Below are positions 50,043-60,788 of a DNA stretch of 64,000 nt, in pieces. The notes below the pieces were generated by a model. It ran no database searches. It worked only from the letters and a program-made list of their open reading frames with translations, and was not told the DNA's origin. The translations under genes were made by a program, and so were the position numbers. The stretch is taken from positions 186,001-250,000 of the forward strand of contig JADNYJ010000029.1 in NCBI GenBank assembly GCA_015501075.1, read 5' to 3'. How positions within the stretch are numbered: the stretch's first letter is position 1; each line of letters starts with the position of its first letter. The DNA is from Gymnopilus junonius (taxonomy: Eukaryota > Basidiomycota > Agaricomycetes > Agaricales > Galerinaceae).

Positions 50043-51693
50043 TTATTGATCTCCAGGCGCACAATCGTTTCCTTGCAGCATTCCTACGACCAGCATGTCC
50101 AGTTTACGTATCACCAGAATTTTCGAGAGTCTATCGATCATTTCGGCACGAGAACCAAAGGCAATGATGGAGGGATTACGAGCAGCGTGAGCCTCGAGAT
50201 TGCGTATGAGCGCGGCATTAGACAATTGGGCGCATACATAAGGGTTGGTGATCAGGGGCGGCAGAGGGTTACAGAGATATTGAGATTGAATAGCTATCAT
50301 TCCAAGTAGATAAGAATAAGTCGTTCTGAAGTACAAGAAAGTAAACTCACTGTCAACGTAGGCTTCGCATACAAAAGGAATTTCGACATCCAATATCCAA
50401 TTATACTCATGCATGGCTTCTGCTAGGCGACGCAGCCCAGCCATTTCGATACTGGTATCGAGAATAGACAAAAATGATAGTTTGGAAAGCAGCAGAATAG
50501 CAGGTACGGCGTCGTCGTTGATGTCATGGTTCGTCGCCAGATAAAGCTTGGTAAGGTTCCGTTTGAGAGAGACTAAGAGAAATACTCTATAATACAATTC
50601 GACAGATATCAGAGGGGAAGCTTTGGTTGAAAAGGAGTAAGTAGACATACGCTTCATTTCCGATTCCAGTCTCATTTAAATTCAGAATGGCGAGGTTTGG
50701 TAGATGATGAAAATAGTGGAGATCAGAATCGCTGATACGAATGCCTGCGAAGGAAATTTCGCGAAGGGACCGAAAGCTATCGGGCTTGCTGAAGACTAGG
50801 ACCGACATCAACATTGCTGAAGGGTTGAAAGTACAAAGGATTCTTACTAGAATATATTTCACTTCCTAGAATGTTAAGACCGTTTTCGTATGACATGGAC
50901 GGCGCAAAGACGATGCATTCAATCAGAGTGCGGCTGAAGATATGGAGAACCCTCTCGTTAATGTAACCTGTATCGCATTTATTAGTGAAAAATATGAATC
51001 TAAAGACAAGGGAATACCGTTCTGTGACAAAAAATCCAATAAAGTCTGAGCCTTCGCCGGGTCAAGCCCCCAGAGTCTTTCCTTTAGTCGTATACCAGGC
51101 AGAGCAGCGTCCAGTTTGTGAATCAATAGACCAAGATCGTCGATACCAGGATGCAAGTCTTTCAGGACATTTTTTACGCTAGGCGGTGAAGAATTTACCA
51201 CACCAAAGTAAAGTCGTTCATGGCGAACCTCGAGGTCGAAAGAGCTGTTATGGCAGGACAAGATAGATCGCGCATATTTCGGAGGTGCTTCGAGGTCACT
51301 AAAGACATTTTTCTCTATACGGCCGACTTCTTTACCCAATTTAACCACGTCTCGTGCATCTACTTTCGTTTGGGTCTTGGGAGGTATTTGTCCACGGACA
51401 GGTATTGTGGGAGAATACGGAGGCAGCTCCTCTGTAGCAGGTGATTGACCAGAGAACCAGCGGTTGCCAGCAAAGAATTTTCTGATGACCCAATCCGATC
51501 CATTGGAGTCAGAGCCGTCGTGGCCATGAGATGAGTTCTCCAGAACGCGAGCAGAGTAACCGGAAAATTGAGACGGATGACAGCCCCGATGTGAGTTTCT
51601 GTTGCGCAAAGATTCAAGATAAAGAGCAGCAGGTACCGCTGGGCAGTAAAAAGGATTATTCTCGTCTATCAGAGGTGTTGCAGAATCTTGCAT
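50043..51693 (-). CDS. Leucine-rich-repeat (RNI-like) protein with SAP-like C-terminal motif
   Basis: The first true ATG is at 51693 ([20 protein letters not shown]). A disordered S/P/N-rich N-terminal part is followed by [20 protein letters not shown]. Next come irregular leucine-rich repeats: [54 protein letters not shown] and [20 protein letters not shown]. The last exon contains [14 protein letters not shown] and [15 protein letters not shown]. The [10 protein letters not shown] part resembles the second helix of SAP DNA-binding motifs. The gene ends GNDCAPGDQ at 50043. The repeats suggest protein binding; the SAP resemblance is a weak inference. Four or five exons are present and no clear lesions were seen. 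Confidence 0.65.
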
Positions 51694-51887
51694 GTCACAA
51701 AAATTCAAAGAAGAAAAGAGAGCGAAATGTAGCTTGAAAGAAAAGATGACGTCGGAGTCAGGCACAAACCTCAAGCTCCGACTGAATTTGATTACCTGCC
51801 ATTTGGAATGACCTCAGCTGTAGACGCGAACGTGCTTCATGTTCGGACCATTCTTCCTGTTCTTCTTCTTTCATATGAACTACTACA

Positions 51888-53266
51888 ATGGCTGAAGCTG
51901 TTGCAAGCAATATACCAAAAGGTACACTCAGCACGGACTCAAAGCGAAAATCAGGCCTGACATCGCCACTTTCATCGCAGAATTGTATGAACAGCTTGTT
52001 TTCTACTTCAAATACGCTTCATCGGCGTATATTGTCGTCTGTCCGCGCCCAAATGGCAACCATTTAGTAGCACAGGTTGGTTTGCCTGCAGTCTACTCCT
52101 TTCGTCTTTTAACACCCCCATCTTAGTTGTCGAGCGAATTGACAGACACCCAGGGATTCGTTGCCCGCGATGACAACCGCAAGGAAATCGTGATCGCATT
52201 GAGGGGAAGGTGAGCCTATCACCTCAATGTTTGAATCGTCCTATCTCAACAGACAGCGTACAGTGCTTCAACGACTGACATCCTATTGGACGCTCAGGTT
52301 ATATTAGCTCCATTCATTGCTCCAGGAGTGAAATTGCCCGGTACGCGTCCACCTTTCGTCAATCTGATTAGTTATTCATGATTATTACTACAGGAGGTGC
52401 GAAAGTGCACAGCGGGTTTCTGCTTTCGTAAGAACACGTCTACACTCATTTGAGAATCGTAGGATTGCGACTTTGGTCTTTCTTCAGTTGGGACGCTTTG
52501 TCTGTACAAGCCATCCTTGTCGTCGGCAATGAGCTGGAGAAGCATCCGGAATACTCGATCGTCACTACTGGACACTCCCTTGGTGGATCAATTGCGTTGC
52601 TCGCGGCCGTCACTCTGCAGCAAAACTTCAAAACCACGTATGTAACCTCTTAACAATCGCCTGTATGCCAAGACATACGTTCATTCTCTCCAGTCGGACT
52701 CGGACATATTCTTATGGAGCACCCAGAACTGGTGTACGCGCAGATCTTATATCTTGTGGTGATCTATCTGACGTCTCTCTTTACTAGAACAAGATTTTCT
52801 CCGACTATGTAAATGCAACTTTTGGAGAGAATGCTCATCGAGGTTAGTTTCTCCCAATAACAACTGGTTTGTCCATTGCTTAACTGCCGTCTTGCAAGTC
52901 GTACATGGTAACGACGGGTATACTCAAAACCCACTAAAAGCAAAGCACCGAAAACTGACAAACAATCAGGGTCCCAACTATGATACCAACCAACTCGGTT
53001 ATCACATCATGGTTCGTGCTCAGGCCGCCTTCAACTGCAGTGCAGTATGTGACCAATTTCTCAAACATAGGCGTCGAATACTGGCAGTATACCCACCCCG
53101 AATCCGAGGAAACGACCAAGAAATGCGATCCTGAAGGCGAAGATCCAACCTGCTCGGCTTGCATCCCATCTCAGGGTATAACTCTGGATCATACCAACGT
53201 ACGTTCAACCACAGCATTCTTGCCCTAGTGTACTTACCCTGGTGCATCCAGTATTTCGGATTATAG
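51888..53266 (+). CDS. Class 3 (fungal) lipase
   Basis: The exons give ELYEQLVFYFKYASSAYIVV, DTQGFVARDDNRKEIVIALR, ASTTDILLDAQVILAPF, GAKVHSGFLLSW, then EYSIVTTGHSLGGSIALLAA. GHSLG holds the nucleophile serine. The acid is in HGNDG spliced to VPTMIP, and the histidine is in ITLDHTN spliced to YFGL before TAG at 53264-53266. A complete Ser-Asp-His set is therefore present. C-terminal cysteines (KKCDPEGEDPTCSAC) probably form a disulfide. The family hydrolyses triacylglycerols or feruloyl esters. The start is uncertain: MAEAVASNIPK at 51888 fits a 55 nt intron. However, an upstream hydrophobic MFGPFFLFFFFHMNYYNG (about 51839) looks like part of a signal peptide in another frame. Confidence 0.85.
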
Positions 53267-53468
53267 TCGCTACACCGTTTGTTTGTAGACCAGGTGATCG
53301 TTTTCATTCCTTGAACCCGCGAGTATATGCTCACATTGTCTTCACCTATTCGTTTGTAGATTGTCTGTACATAAAACATGAGATAAACGTAATGCAAAAG
53401 ATATCAAAATAAATGCTGTCCGGAGGAAATGCGAAAATAAAATAAAATGAAGAACTAGACCAACCACC

Positions 53469-56400
53469 TCAACCATACTCTCCAGTACATCCACCCATCC
53501 AATCAGATGAAAGCCGGATCTCAAACCCTGCAATCCTCGCACTCTTCCGCCTCCTAAGCGACCCCTGACTTTCATCCTGGCTCTTTAACAAGCTCATGAG
53601 CCGCTTCTGTTCCTCCTTCTGCGCAGGATCCTCGTACAGCACCGCATGGAGATCTCGTCCTGCCCTTGCTTTCCTGCCTTCTAGCTGCACCGTCATTGGA
53701 TTGGTCAGGATATGCATCAAATGGGTTCATAAGGTTTATACTGGCACCCTCTGCTGAAGGTGACGCTGCTGTGTAGGGTGTGGCTGCTAAGCGGCTCGAC
53801 TTCTTGCGAACGGGAGGAGCAGGGGCTGGAGGAGGTCTCTCACCGATTTTCATATCGGAGGGTTGTCTGGATTGAGGCTACATGCAAGCAAGATATGTTA
53901 TCAGACAGACAGTAACATGGCACATGGAAGAAATTCAACCAACCTTCGACTTCTGTGGTCTCGCTCTCTTTCCGTTCCTGCCTCCTCCTTCCAATATATC
54001 GCCCACACTCCCAGCAGCCCCTATTCCTGCCTACCTCCACTTTCCTCCCCATCAGGCGACGATCTCTTGCCTAACAATGTCGCAATTTTTCCTGCAGCGC
54101 TTTGGCAGCTTCATGGTTGATCTTCACAGGTGACAGCGAGCCTCTGCTATTTGTCCTCTGCATGGGCATCTTCATGGGCGAAGGAGACATCGACGAGGGC
54201 ACGCGGTCTCTCCTGTCTCTGTCATGCTGATGGTAAGAGTGCTGCTGCTGTTTTGATACGCCACTACCGGTGTCTTCTGCATCGGGTTCGATGAGGACAG
54301 TCGACTGCCGGTGTCGTAAGCTATTGTTATTTTGTTCATTTTCCTTGATGAAGCTCTCGGATGGTTGGCGAGGACCTTGCACAGGCAGCGAGCGGACAGA
54401 GGCACCAGGTGTGACGAGCGAGGATGGGTGGATGAACGTAGATTCACCGCCCAGAAGCCCGTTCGGGGCCCCAAAGGACATACTTTCTTGTGGTTCTGGA
54501 ATTTCATCAGGTAGTATAGTGGTCGGCTGACGCCTCTATAGCCTTAGACGACTTCCGCCGTGGTGTGGAGACGTTCAGCTCGGATTGGATGTCTGGGTAG
54601 TCAATAAAACACGGGTCAATTCGACATTCAACGCAGGAAGCAACAGAAAATAACATACCCTTCGTGATATCGTTCATCATGTTCGAGACTTCGACGTCCA
54701 TGGCATCCTCCACTGCACGCTGTTTGCCCTTGTCCACGGCCTTGCCTTTGCCTTTCAGATCTCTCTTCGCTACATTCACATCGCCAGCGGCATCCACATC
54801 CATAGCATCCTGAGCTGCCCCCAGAGCGACAGGTGCAGCCACGCCTAGAGCAGGAATTGCGACGGGTCCACAACCAGAAACTTATGCTGCTCTGGTATCA
54901 CCCCTGACTCTGCGATAGCGGCGAACCACTGCATACTAATCACTGGCACACCCCATTCACGGGCTTTGTCGAACTTCGCACCTGTTCCTGATGGACATAG
55001 CAGGTGTGTCGAGTGGCGAGAGAATGTGGTGGCATGGTTTAATGCCTTTGAATCAATTCGAATCAAAATTATAGGTAATGACAAAGAGGGGACATTCATA
55101 CCAAGAGCACGGAAAAGCCTCTTCAATCCTAACGTCTGGGCGTGATCAAAATCCAGATATGGAGATATGGAGTTTTCAGTACCTGTACGTTGTATACATC
55201 ACCCGTCCGTACCATGATAGAAAGTAACAAAAACCTACCAGGAATAGGCACCTGAATAGACAGCGGCCTGAACGTGATGTGTTCCTCAGGATCACATATC
55301 CTGTCCTGGAAGATACATTGCTCGAGCCAACACTCGGTACGATACTTGGCCCTCAGGTCTCGTCTCTCCTCGCGAAAGAGCTTACTTCCCCTACAAATAA
55401 CAAATCGACCTTATGAGCAACACGTTATAAACCACCAAGAAACAGAGACACATACGTGACCAATCTGACAATAATGTAGTCGACGTCTTCATCTGGGTCA
55501 GGGACATACTGCCACCGTGCTGATCAACAGCCTGCCGCACAGTCGGACTCTTGGCTTCGCCGAATGCGCGCATCTTCATCCCGGCAAAGATTTGCTTGGG
55601 AAGGAACCAGATGAGCTGGCGCCACCGGAAGACACACCAGCATTCTGTGGGAGCTTGGAAGGTCCTGCTTCGCTATTAACTGCAAAGACTGCATTGGCGT
55701 ACTAGTCCGTCGGAATGGCAAATGACGAGAAGAGTTCGCGTCCTTCCCTGATACACGGAGCAAACGAATTGGTTCGTCTGAATTGAGAAATAACGCTTTT
55801 CCAGCAACCAGCTGCGGCCTGCTTGTTTACAGGGATTCAGGGAAATTTCGCCCAGACCATCTTTGCCTTTACCAGCAGCTTTACCTTTGGAAGGACTGAG
55901 GATGACTTCGCCGTCTGCAATTTCGTAGCCGCGTCTTTGGAGGAGGTTGCCCCATAATTGAAGAGTGACAGCTGGAAGAACGTTCACAAAGGCCTGTTCG
56001 TCATCACCGTCGTCTGTGTCCTTCTGTAGAAGCTTAGGCGGATTTTGGGGAGCTGCTGAAGATGAAGGTATTTCGTCGCATTGTGAAGGGAGGTCTGACG
56101 AAGGCGGCCAAGAGGACTACTGAGCACTACGTTTTATTGTGCAAATAAATACCATGAAATATTCTCAAAAGTTGAAGGATTTCTTACATTTCCTTTCAGG
56201 ACGTGGCCGCCGAACTTGATACGTGGCTTCGTCGAATCGACCTCCGAAATCGAGAGAATCCCAAAACCATTCCTCCATACGAGGTGTATAGTCGCTTCCC
56301 CCCTTGTGTTGAACTTTTCCGCGTATCTCATCTTGTCTGTCTCTTCATCTCCGGAGCATAGAAGGTGAGTAACACGGACTGGCCGCTCGAGGTTTCTGAG

Positions 56401-57132
56401 ATATTCCCCATCATGCTCCTTCACAACCTGGCTGATTCGACTCCGTCGTTCGAGGTCTGTGATTCCTGATAAGCAGACGAAACTCCAGAGAATATGGGTA
56501 GCCGATGTTCTTGTACACTCTGCAAGGTGGTTTGAGCATCGAGAGCGACTTTTGATTGGGTTACGCACCTTGGGAACGTTGACGTCGTCACCTCTCAACC
56601 AAATTTGATAGCTCTCATTGATCCAAGAAGGCTTCATAATGGGTATTTTCCTTTCCAGAGCGCACTGTAACCGTCGTCAGTAAAACTCGTAGAAAGTTAC
56701 ATGAAATTCGATATCCTCTGACCGTATATTTAGCACCTCCATGGTCAGTAGCAATCAAATGTGTTACACGGTCCGTAAACGCTGGGCAACACGCCGCACC
56801 CAGTTCCACGCTTGTTTAAACAAAGTTGGCTGCCCTGGACATCAATATGACTTTGCCAGCTATTAAGCACGATGACCCACCTTATCTTGGATCCCGTAGC
56901 ACATATTGCAAAGCCCTTGAATGGCCTTGGACAGGAATCGTATACTGCCGTGTCGTCGCTCCCAGGTTGCGTATCCTGAGCTAAAAAGCTCTCTTCTATT
57001 GGACGCGAAAAGGACCCTTTCTGTGCTGGACGAAGCTTAACATTGGGCACCTATATTCTCCATATGTTAGAGATATAAAATAAAAGAGATTAAGAACATA
57101 CTTTGTGAGATTTGTTGCCCCCGTCTTTTCAT
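53469..57132 (-). CDS. Multi-BRCT replication/checkpoint scaffold (Dpb11/TopBP1/Rad4-like)
   Basis: The 5' exon appears to start at 57132 and joins VPNVKLRPAQKGSFSRPIEE. BRCT 1 follows with CPRPFKGFAICATG, ELGAACCPAFTDRVTHLIAT and IPIMKPSWINESYQIWLRGD. BRCT 2 has GITDLERRSRISQVVKEHDG, VTHLLCSGDEETDKM and IHLVW. Further blocks are FVNVLPAVTLQLWGNLLQRR (about 55960), then LFRALGM and GAKFDKAREWGVPVISMQWF with FAAIAESG (about 54950), a third or fourth BRCT. The rest is disordered S/P/K-rich sequence, ending RRKSARIAGFEIRLSSDWMG. The family links replication initiation to CDK and DNA-damage signalling through phosphopeptide binding. Frame discontinuities occur near 57120, 55805 and 53725. The first two are explained by one missing base each. 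A Brc1/PTIP-type BRCT protein is an alternative. Confidence 0.75.
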
Positions 57133-58002
57133 ATTGGAAAGTGCTGTGAACAAGATATTCACGAGACAGCCGAGCCGCGACAAGTCAGTTTAGGGCAGGT
57201 TGAAGCGCGACAAACACGTCGCGTAAACAGTGACCGACGGGAAATTTTGATCAACAATCCACGCTTGCAATCGACTACCATCACGAGGCTGGCCACTGTC
57301 TTGACTCTTGGGCCTGGACTTGAAGCTTCGGAGTTGGAACTGAATATTGGAACGAGTGCCTTGCTTCAGATCATGATCTCCATTCTGGCGCCGCCTCCCT
57401 TGGACTTTTTTCCTCCTTATTGGAGCATTTATTATTGAGAGATCATTGCAACTATCAATAGTGGAATGGCATGTCAGGAGCAGTCAGTTTGCTGTGGCGT
57501 CGAAAGGGGGATAAATGCCCGCCGTCCGCTTCTACTTCCCGGTTGTCAGGTATTATGTGAATTTCTCCAAGAGTTGATCCGGTGCTCAAACACACACATT
57601 ACACACAAAGCAGTGGGCACGTCGGAAGAGCGGTCCAAGGGACATAAATTAATGCCCAAGAGGCATGATGATACAATATATGGGCATTAAATAATGCTAC
57701 AACTATCCTAACTCCAGAGGTAAGCAAAACAAATTTAGAAGATAAGGTATAGAACGAATATCTCTTTGTTATATAAAGATTGAATCCTTCAAAACAATTT
57801 CGGCGAAGTGGCTCGTCTTGGCTTGGCTCGTCTTGGCTGGACCCGCCAAGGTTGCAGCTATGTCATGTCGAACTGTAGAAAAGCCGTCGCCTCCAATGGG
57901 ACTGGGAGGAAAACATCAAAACGAAATTTGATCAGAAAATGTCCGAATCAATCTTGACCATAGCACCATGCGTCATTGGGGCCTACTGAGCCTTACTGAG
58001 CC
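57133..58002. other. Intergenic region with short tandem repeats
   Basis: It separates the BRCT gene promoter from the 3' end of the next minus-strand gene. Apart from two small repeats (listed separately) nothing is recognised. The plus-strand open frame 57112-57438 lacks a motif. Confidence 0.45.
57809..57838. repeat. Perfect 15-bp tandem duplication
   Basis: The unit TGGCTCGTCTTGGCT occurs twice in direct succession. It lies in intergenic sequence downstream of the membrane-protein gene. It could be a slippage product; no function is suggested. Confidence 0.85.
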
Positions 58003-58010
58003 CTACTGAG
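57981..58010. repeat. Three copies of a 10-bp repeat overlapping a stop codon
   Basis: GCCTACTGAG, CCTTACTGAG and CCCTACTGAG follow one another. The last copy contains the complement of the TAG stop (58003-58005) of the minus-strand membrane protein. Expansion would alter only the 3' untranslated region. Confidence 0.8.
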
Positions 58011-59178
58011 GCGGCTGCGTTGTGCTGCGACGAACAGGCTCTAGTCTTGAGACGAAGCTTGGTCTACGCGGACCACTAGGAGGAGGAATACTCGACAAGT
58101 GGCTCTTGGAAGCCGACGTTGTGCTGAGAGGAATATCTTGCGGATGTACTTTCGAAGACGATGCCCGGCTGAGCGGAGCATCCGACGTCATAGTCCCTCT
58201 CATCGTCCCAACTTCTGTAGCATCGCGACTACCGTATTCATAGGTGGTGAACGACCCATGAGGCACATTGGGAAGAGTTTGCATTGGCATAACTTGTTCG
58301 CCCAACCTCGAGCTCGTGCCAGAGTCCACAGGGGAGAAAGGGGGCTCCTCGATGTGATTCAGCGTTATCATCGGTCCAGCGTCAAATCCGAATGGCTGTT
58401 CGAGTGATTGTGCTTTAGCCCATCCAGCACTCCTGTCGAGTTCCCGTCTCCGTCGCGAAAGGAAAATGAAGAGGAATACGAAGACAAAGAATGAGAATGA
58501 GCCGAAGATGCTTCCAAAGGCAATGGTGACTTTCTGATAAGTAGTGTAGCCCATGCTGACGCCTGTTAAAGCGCCGGCGAGAGGAGATTGGGTGGTCGGA
58601 CTGGGCGAGGCTGCAGGTGACGTTGTGTTTGTGATATTCGGTGCGAGCTGTGTAATCCTGGTGTTTCCCATATTAAGCTTCTATGAAACGCTTTTCAGAA
58701 CTGGATCCGACTCACATGAGTGCATCCACACTCAAAGTCGAGCTATTGGTTCCTGGAAGTAGCTCCAAGGTATGCTGCGTATTATTGAGGTCCGTTTGCT
58801 TCCAAACTATTCTGGTGCTGACCGTTTTGTTGATGGGGTGCCCAGCTGTAGCGAGGTTGACATCGTCCGAAAGAACTCCGTCTAGCATAAATCGCATAGA
58901 CTGTCCTTGCAGAGGCGGTGACACATAGTAAACGGCAGTCCCTAAGAAACATCAATGGTCCGACCTCATGAAAGATGCAACAAATAAACCATACCTGTGA
59001 ACGTTATATTCGCAGAAGGACCAACCGCGCCGAGCGTCGTACAATTCCTATACGACGCAAGAAAGCCAGTCTGGTTGTTGATCGTCCATCCCGACCCCAC
59101 GCAATCAGGTGGCGAGTAAGCGATTAGAGTTGAATTTACAGCGTCAACTGTAACATTCTGCCAGTTCTGTGAGGTCAT
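58003..59178 (-). CDS. Single-pass membrane protein with extracellular domain, unknown function
   Basis: Exons encode MTSQNWQNVTVDAVNSTLIA, SPPDCVGSGWTINNQTGFLA, FTGTAVYYVSPPLQGQSMRF and LPGTNSSTLSVDAL, a beta-rich ectodomain with several N-glycosylation sites. The 3' exon has an S/T/P linker and then the membrane helix FGSIFGSFSFFVFVFLFIFL, followed by RRRRE. The tail of about 130 residues ends RRSTTQPPQ. This arrangement is common in agaricomycetes, where the ectodomain is often compared with galactose-binding-like folds; no role is established. Starting at 59178 leaves no signal peptide. An open stretch upstream (WVAFAPILWATESS) suggests the true start and signal sequence lie in an exon further upstream. 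Confidence 0.65.
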
Positions 59179-60788
59179 CGTGCTACTCTCTGTCGCCCAG
59201 AGAATGGGAGCAAACGCAACCCAGGTCGGTGTCGGTGTCGGCTTCGATCAGTAGATGGCACCGGCCCACTGCTGCTTTGAAGAGCAGAGGGTGAGAAGGA
59301 ATGGAAACGAAGAAAGCCCTGGAAAGCACTTGATACATAGTTTTTGATATATCCGTTTCCCCAGGCCCTCAAACCTTCAAAGGGACCATATGGTCGCTGT
59401 GGATGCCCCGCCGCAGAGAGCCGCAACAGGTGACCATGCGCCAAAATTACAGGGGGCGGCAGTGAGACGATCATCCTAAGAATAAAACACCATCATCAGA
59501 TCCCAAATCAGATGTTTATTATGCAAATCTTCATCTTAAGTTAAGATGAAGATTCTTAACTTCCTCCTCTTCCTCCCTGACTTTCTGGTTCCTGAAAGCC
59601 GATAAACGACCTGACAAGGACCCCATGATCAACAGCATTTCTCTAACGAGTGCGGTATTTATTATTGCCTGGAGCTGCAATCGGGTAACTATTACTTTAT
59701 TCTGAACTCGTGAGTCGCCTCCTTAACTCCTTAACCCAGAATTTTTGCTGCAATCTATTCCGGCTGGCATCCCAGCCTTCCAAAATCGACAGCGGAAGCG
59801 TTGACCCGTATCGAAAGGATGAAACAGAACCTGTCTCCGCACCCCATACGACTCCGGATCGGAGGTAAGCTTTAGCTCAAAGGTTTCAGAGCGTCTCGTG
59901 TCTGAAGATCGGAAGAAAAAGACCGTATCCCGCCTTGAACATCCTCTGGAGTGTACGTAAGTTATAATGAAACCCAACGACGTTGCATTCTACTGAGTAT
60001 AAATGAGCAAACAGATACAATCCTTCATGTAGTACCATAGTCGCTCTGATTTCCGAGAAAATACTTCAAGTTTTTTTTTTACTTGAAACAGGCGTCGGTT
60101 TAGTGAAGAAATATTCACTTGTCCTCAGCGGACTACCCTACCCGCACACTGCCCTGTCAAAATGACACTGGACTGTGGACAGAACAGCATGATCGACATC
60201 CCGATGGCGACAGAACTTGGACAAGTTGGAAGTAGCCGACGTCCGCCAATTGAGCGGTTTCATCACTGTTAGGCCAAGAAATATCATGCGAATATATCTA
60301 GTGATTCGCCTTGTTGGACCATCCCGACTGGAAGCATTCACGAAGCTTTCGGTAAATGATATTAACTATGTACACTTACATTGAACCTTTGAGGAGCAAA
60401 TTAAAAGTAAATAGTGGAAAGGGCGGTATCGATGATCTTATCTTATCTGAAGACTAACCTCGGAGTTCCAAGGATGCACCGGCAAAAGCCGGCACGGTGG
60501 TAAATTCCTTCCGAAGCTGAACTTGCAACGCTTCATTGTCGAATTTCCTGCACACGCTGTGAAGTACAGTTTAATGTAGGGTCTTTACCGGTGAATACAT
60601 ATTGAAATTCCAATTGTTGCGACAACTTACACATATGCAAACTTACAAAGGGACGAAAATCTCTATGTTCTGCCTGGGAGACACGTGAGGACGCGACTGA
60701 CATTGCTAAGTTTACGCGTTGATCATGATCAACTTGAAGGAGCAACTGCGGAAAACAAATCGACCCTTATCGTTGATAAGCAAACAAC
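59179..60788. other. 1.6 kb divergent intergenic region
   Basis: It lies upstream of both the membrane protein (-) and family Z gene 1 (+). It contains a perfect 29-bp inverted repeat (59526-59554) and T-rich patches. Short open frames such as 59175-59474 and 59723-59977 (minus) carry no motif. Part of it probably encodes the missing 5' exon of the membrane protein. Confidence 0.4.
59526..59554. repeat. Perfect inverted repeat, 14-bp arms around one base
   Basis: AATCTTCATCTTAA is followed by G and then its exact reverse complement, TTAAGATGAAGATT. It sits between divergent genes. It could be a palindromic regulatory site or a relic of a small inverted-repeat element. Confidence 0.9.

Noticed and set aside
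57112..57438. Plus-strand 108-codon frame upstream of the BRCT gene
   Set aside because: It overlaps the BRCT gene's first exon in antisense and has no recognisable motif.
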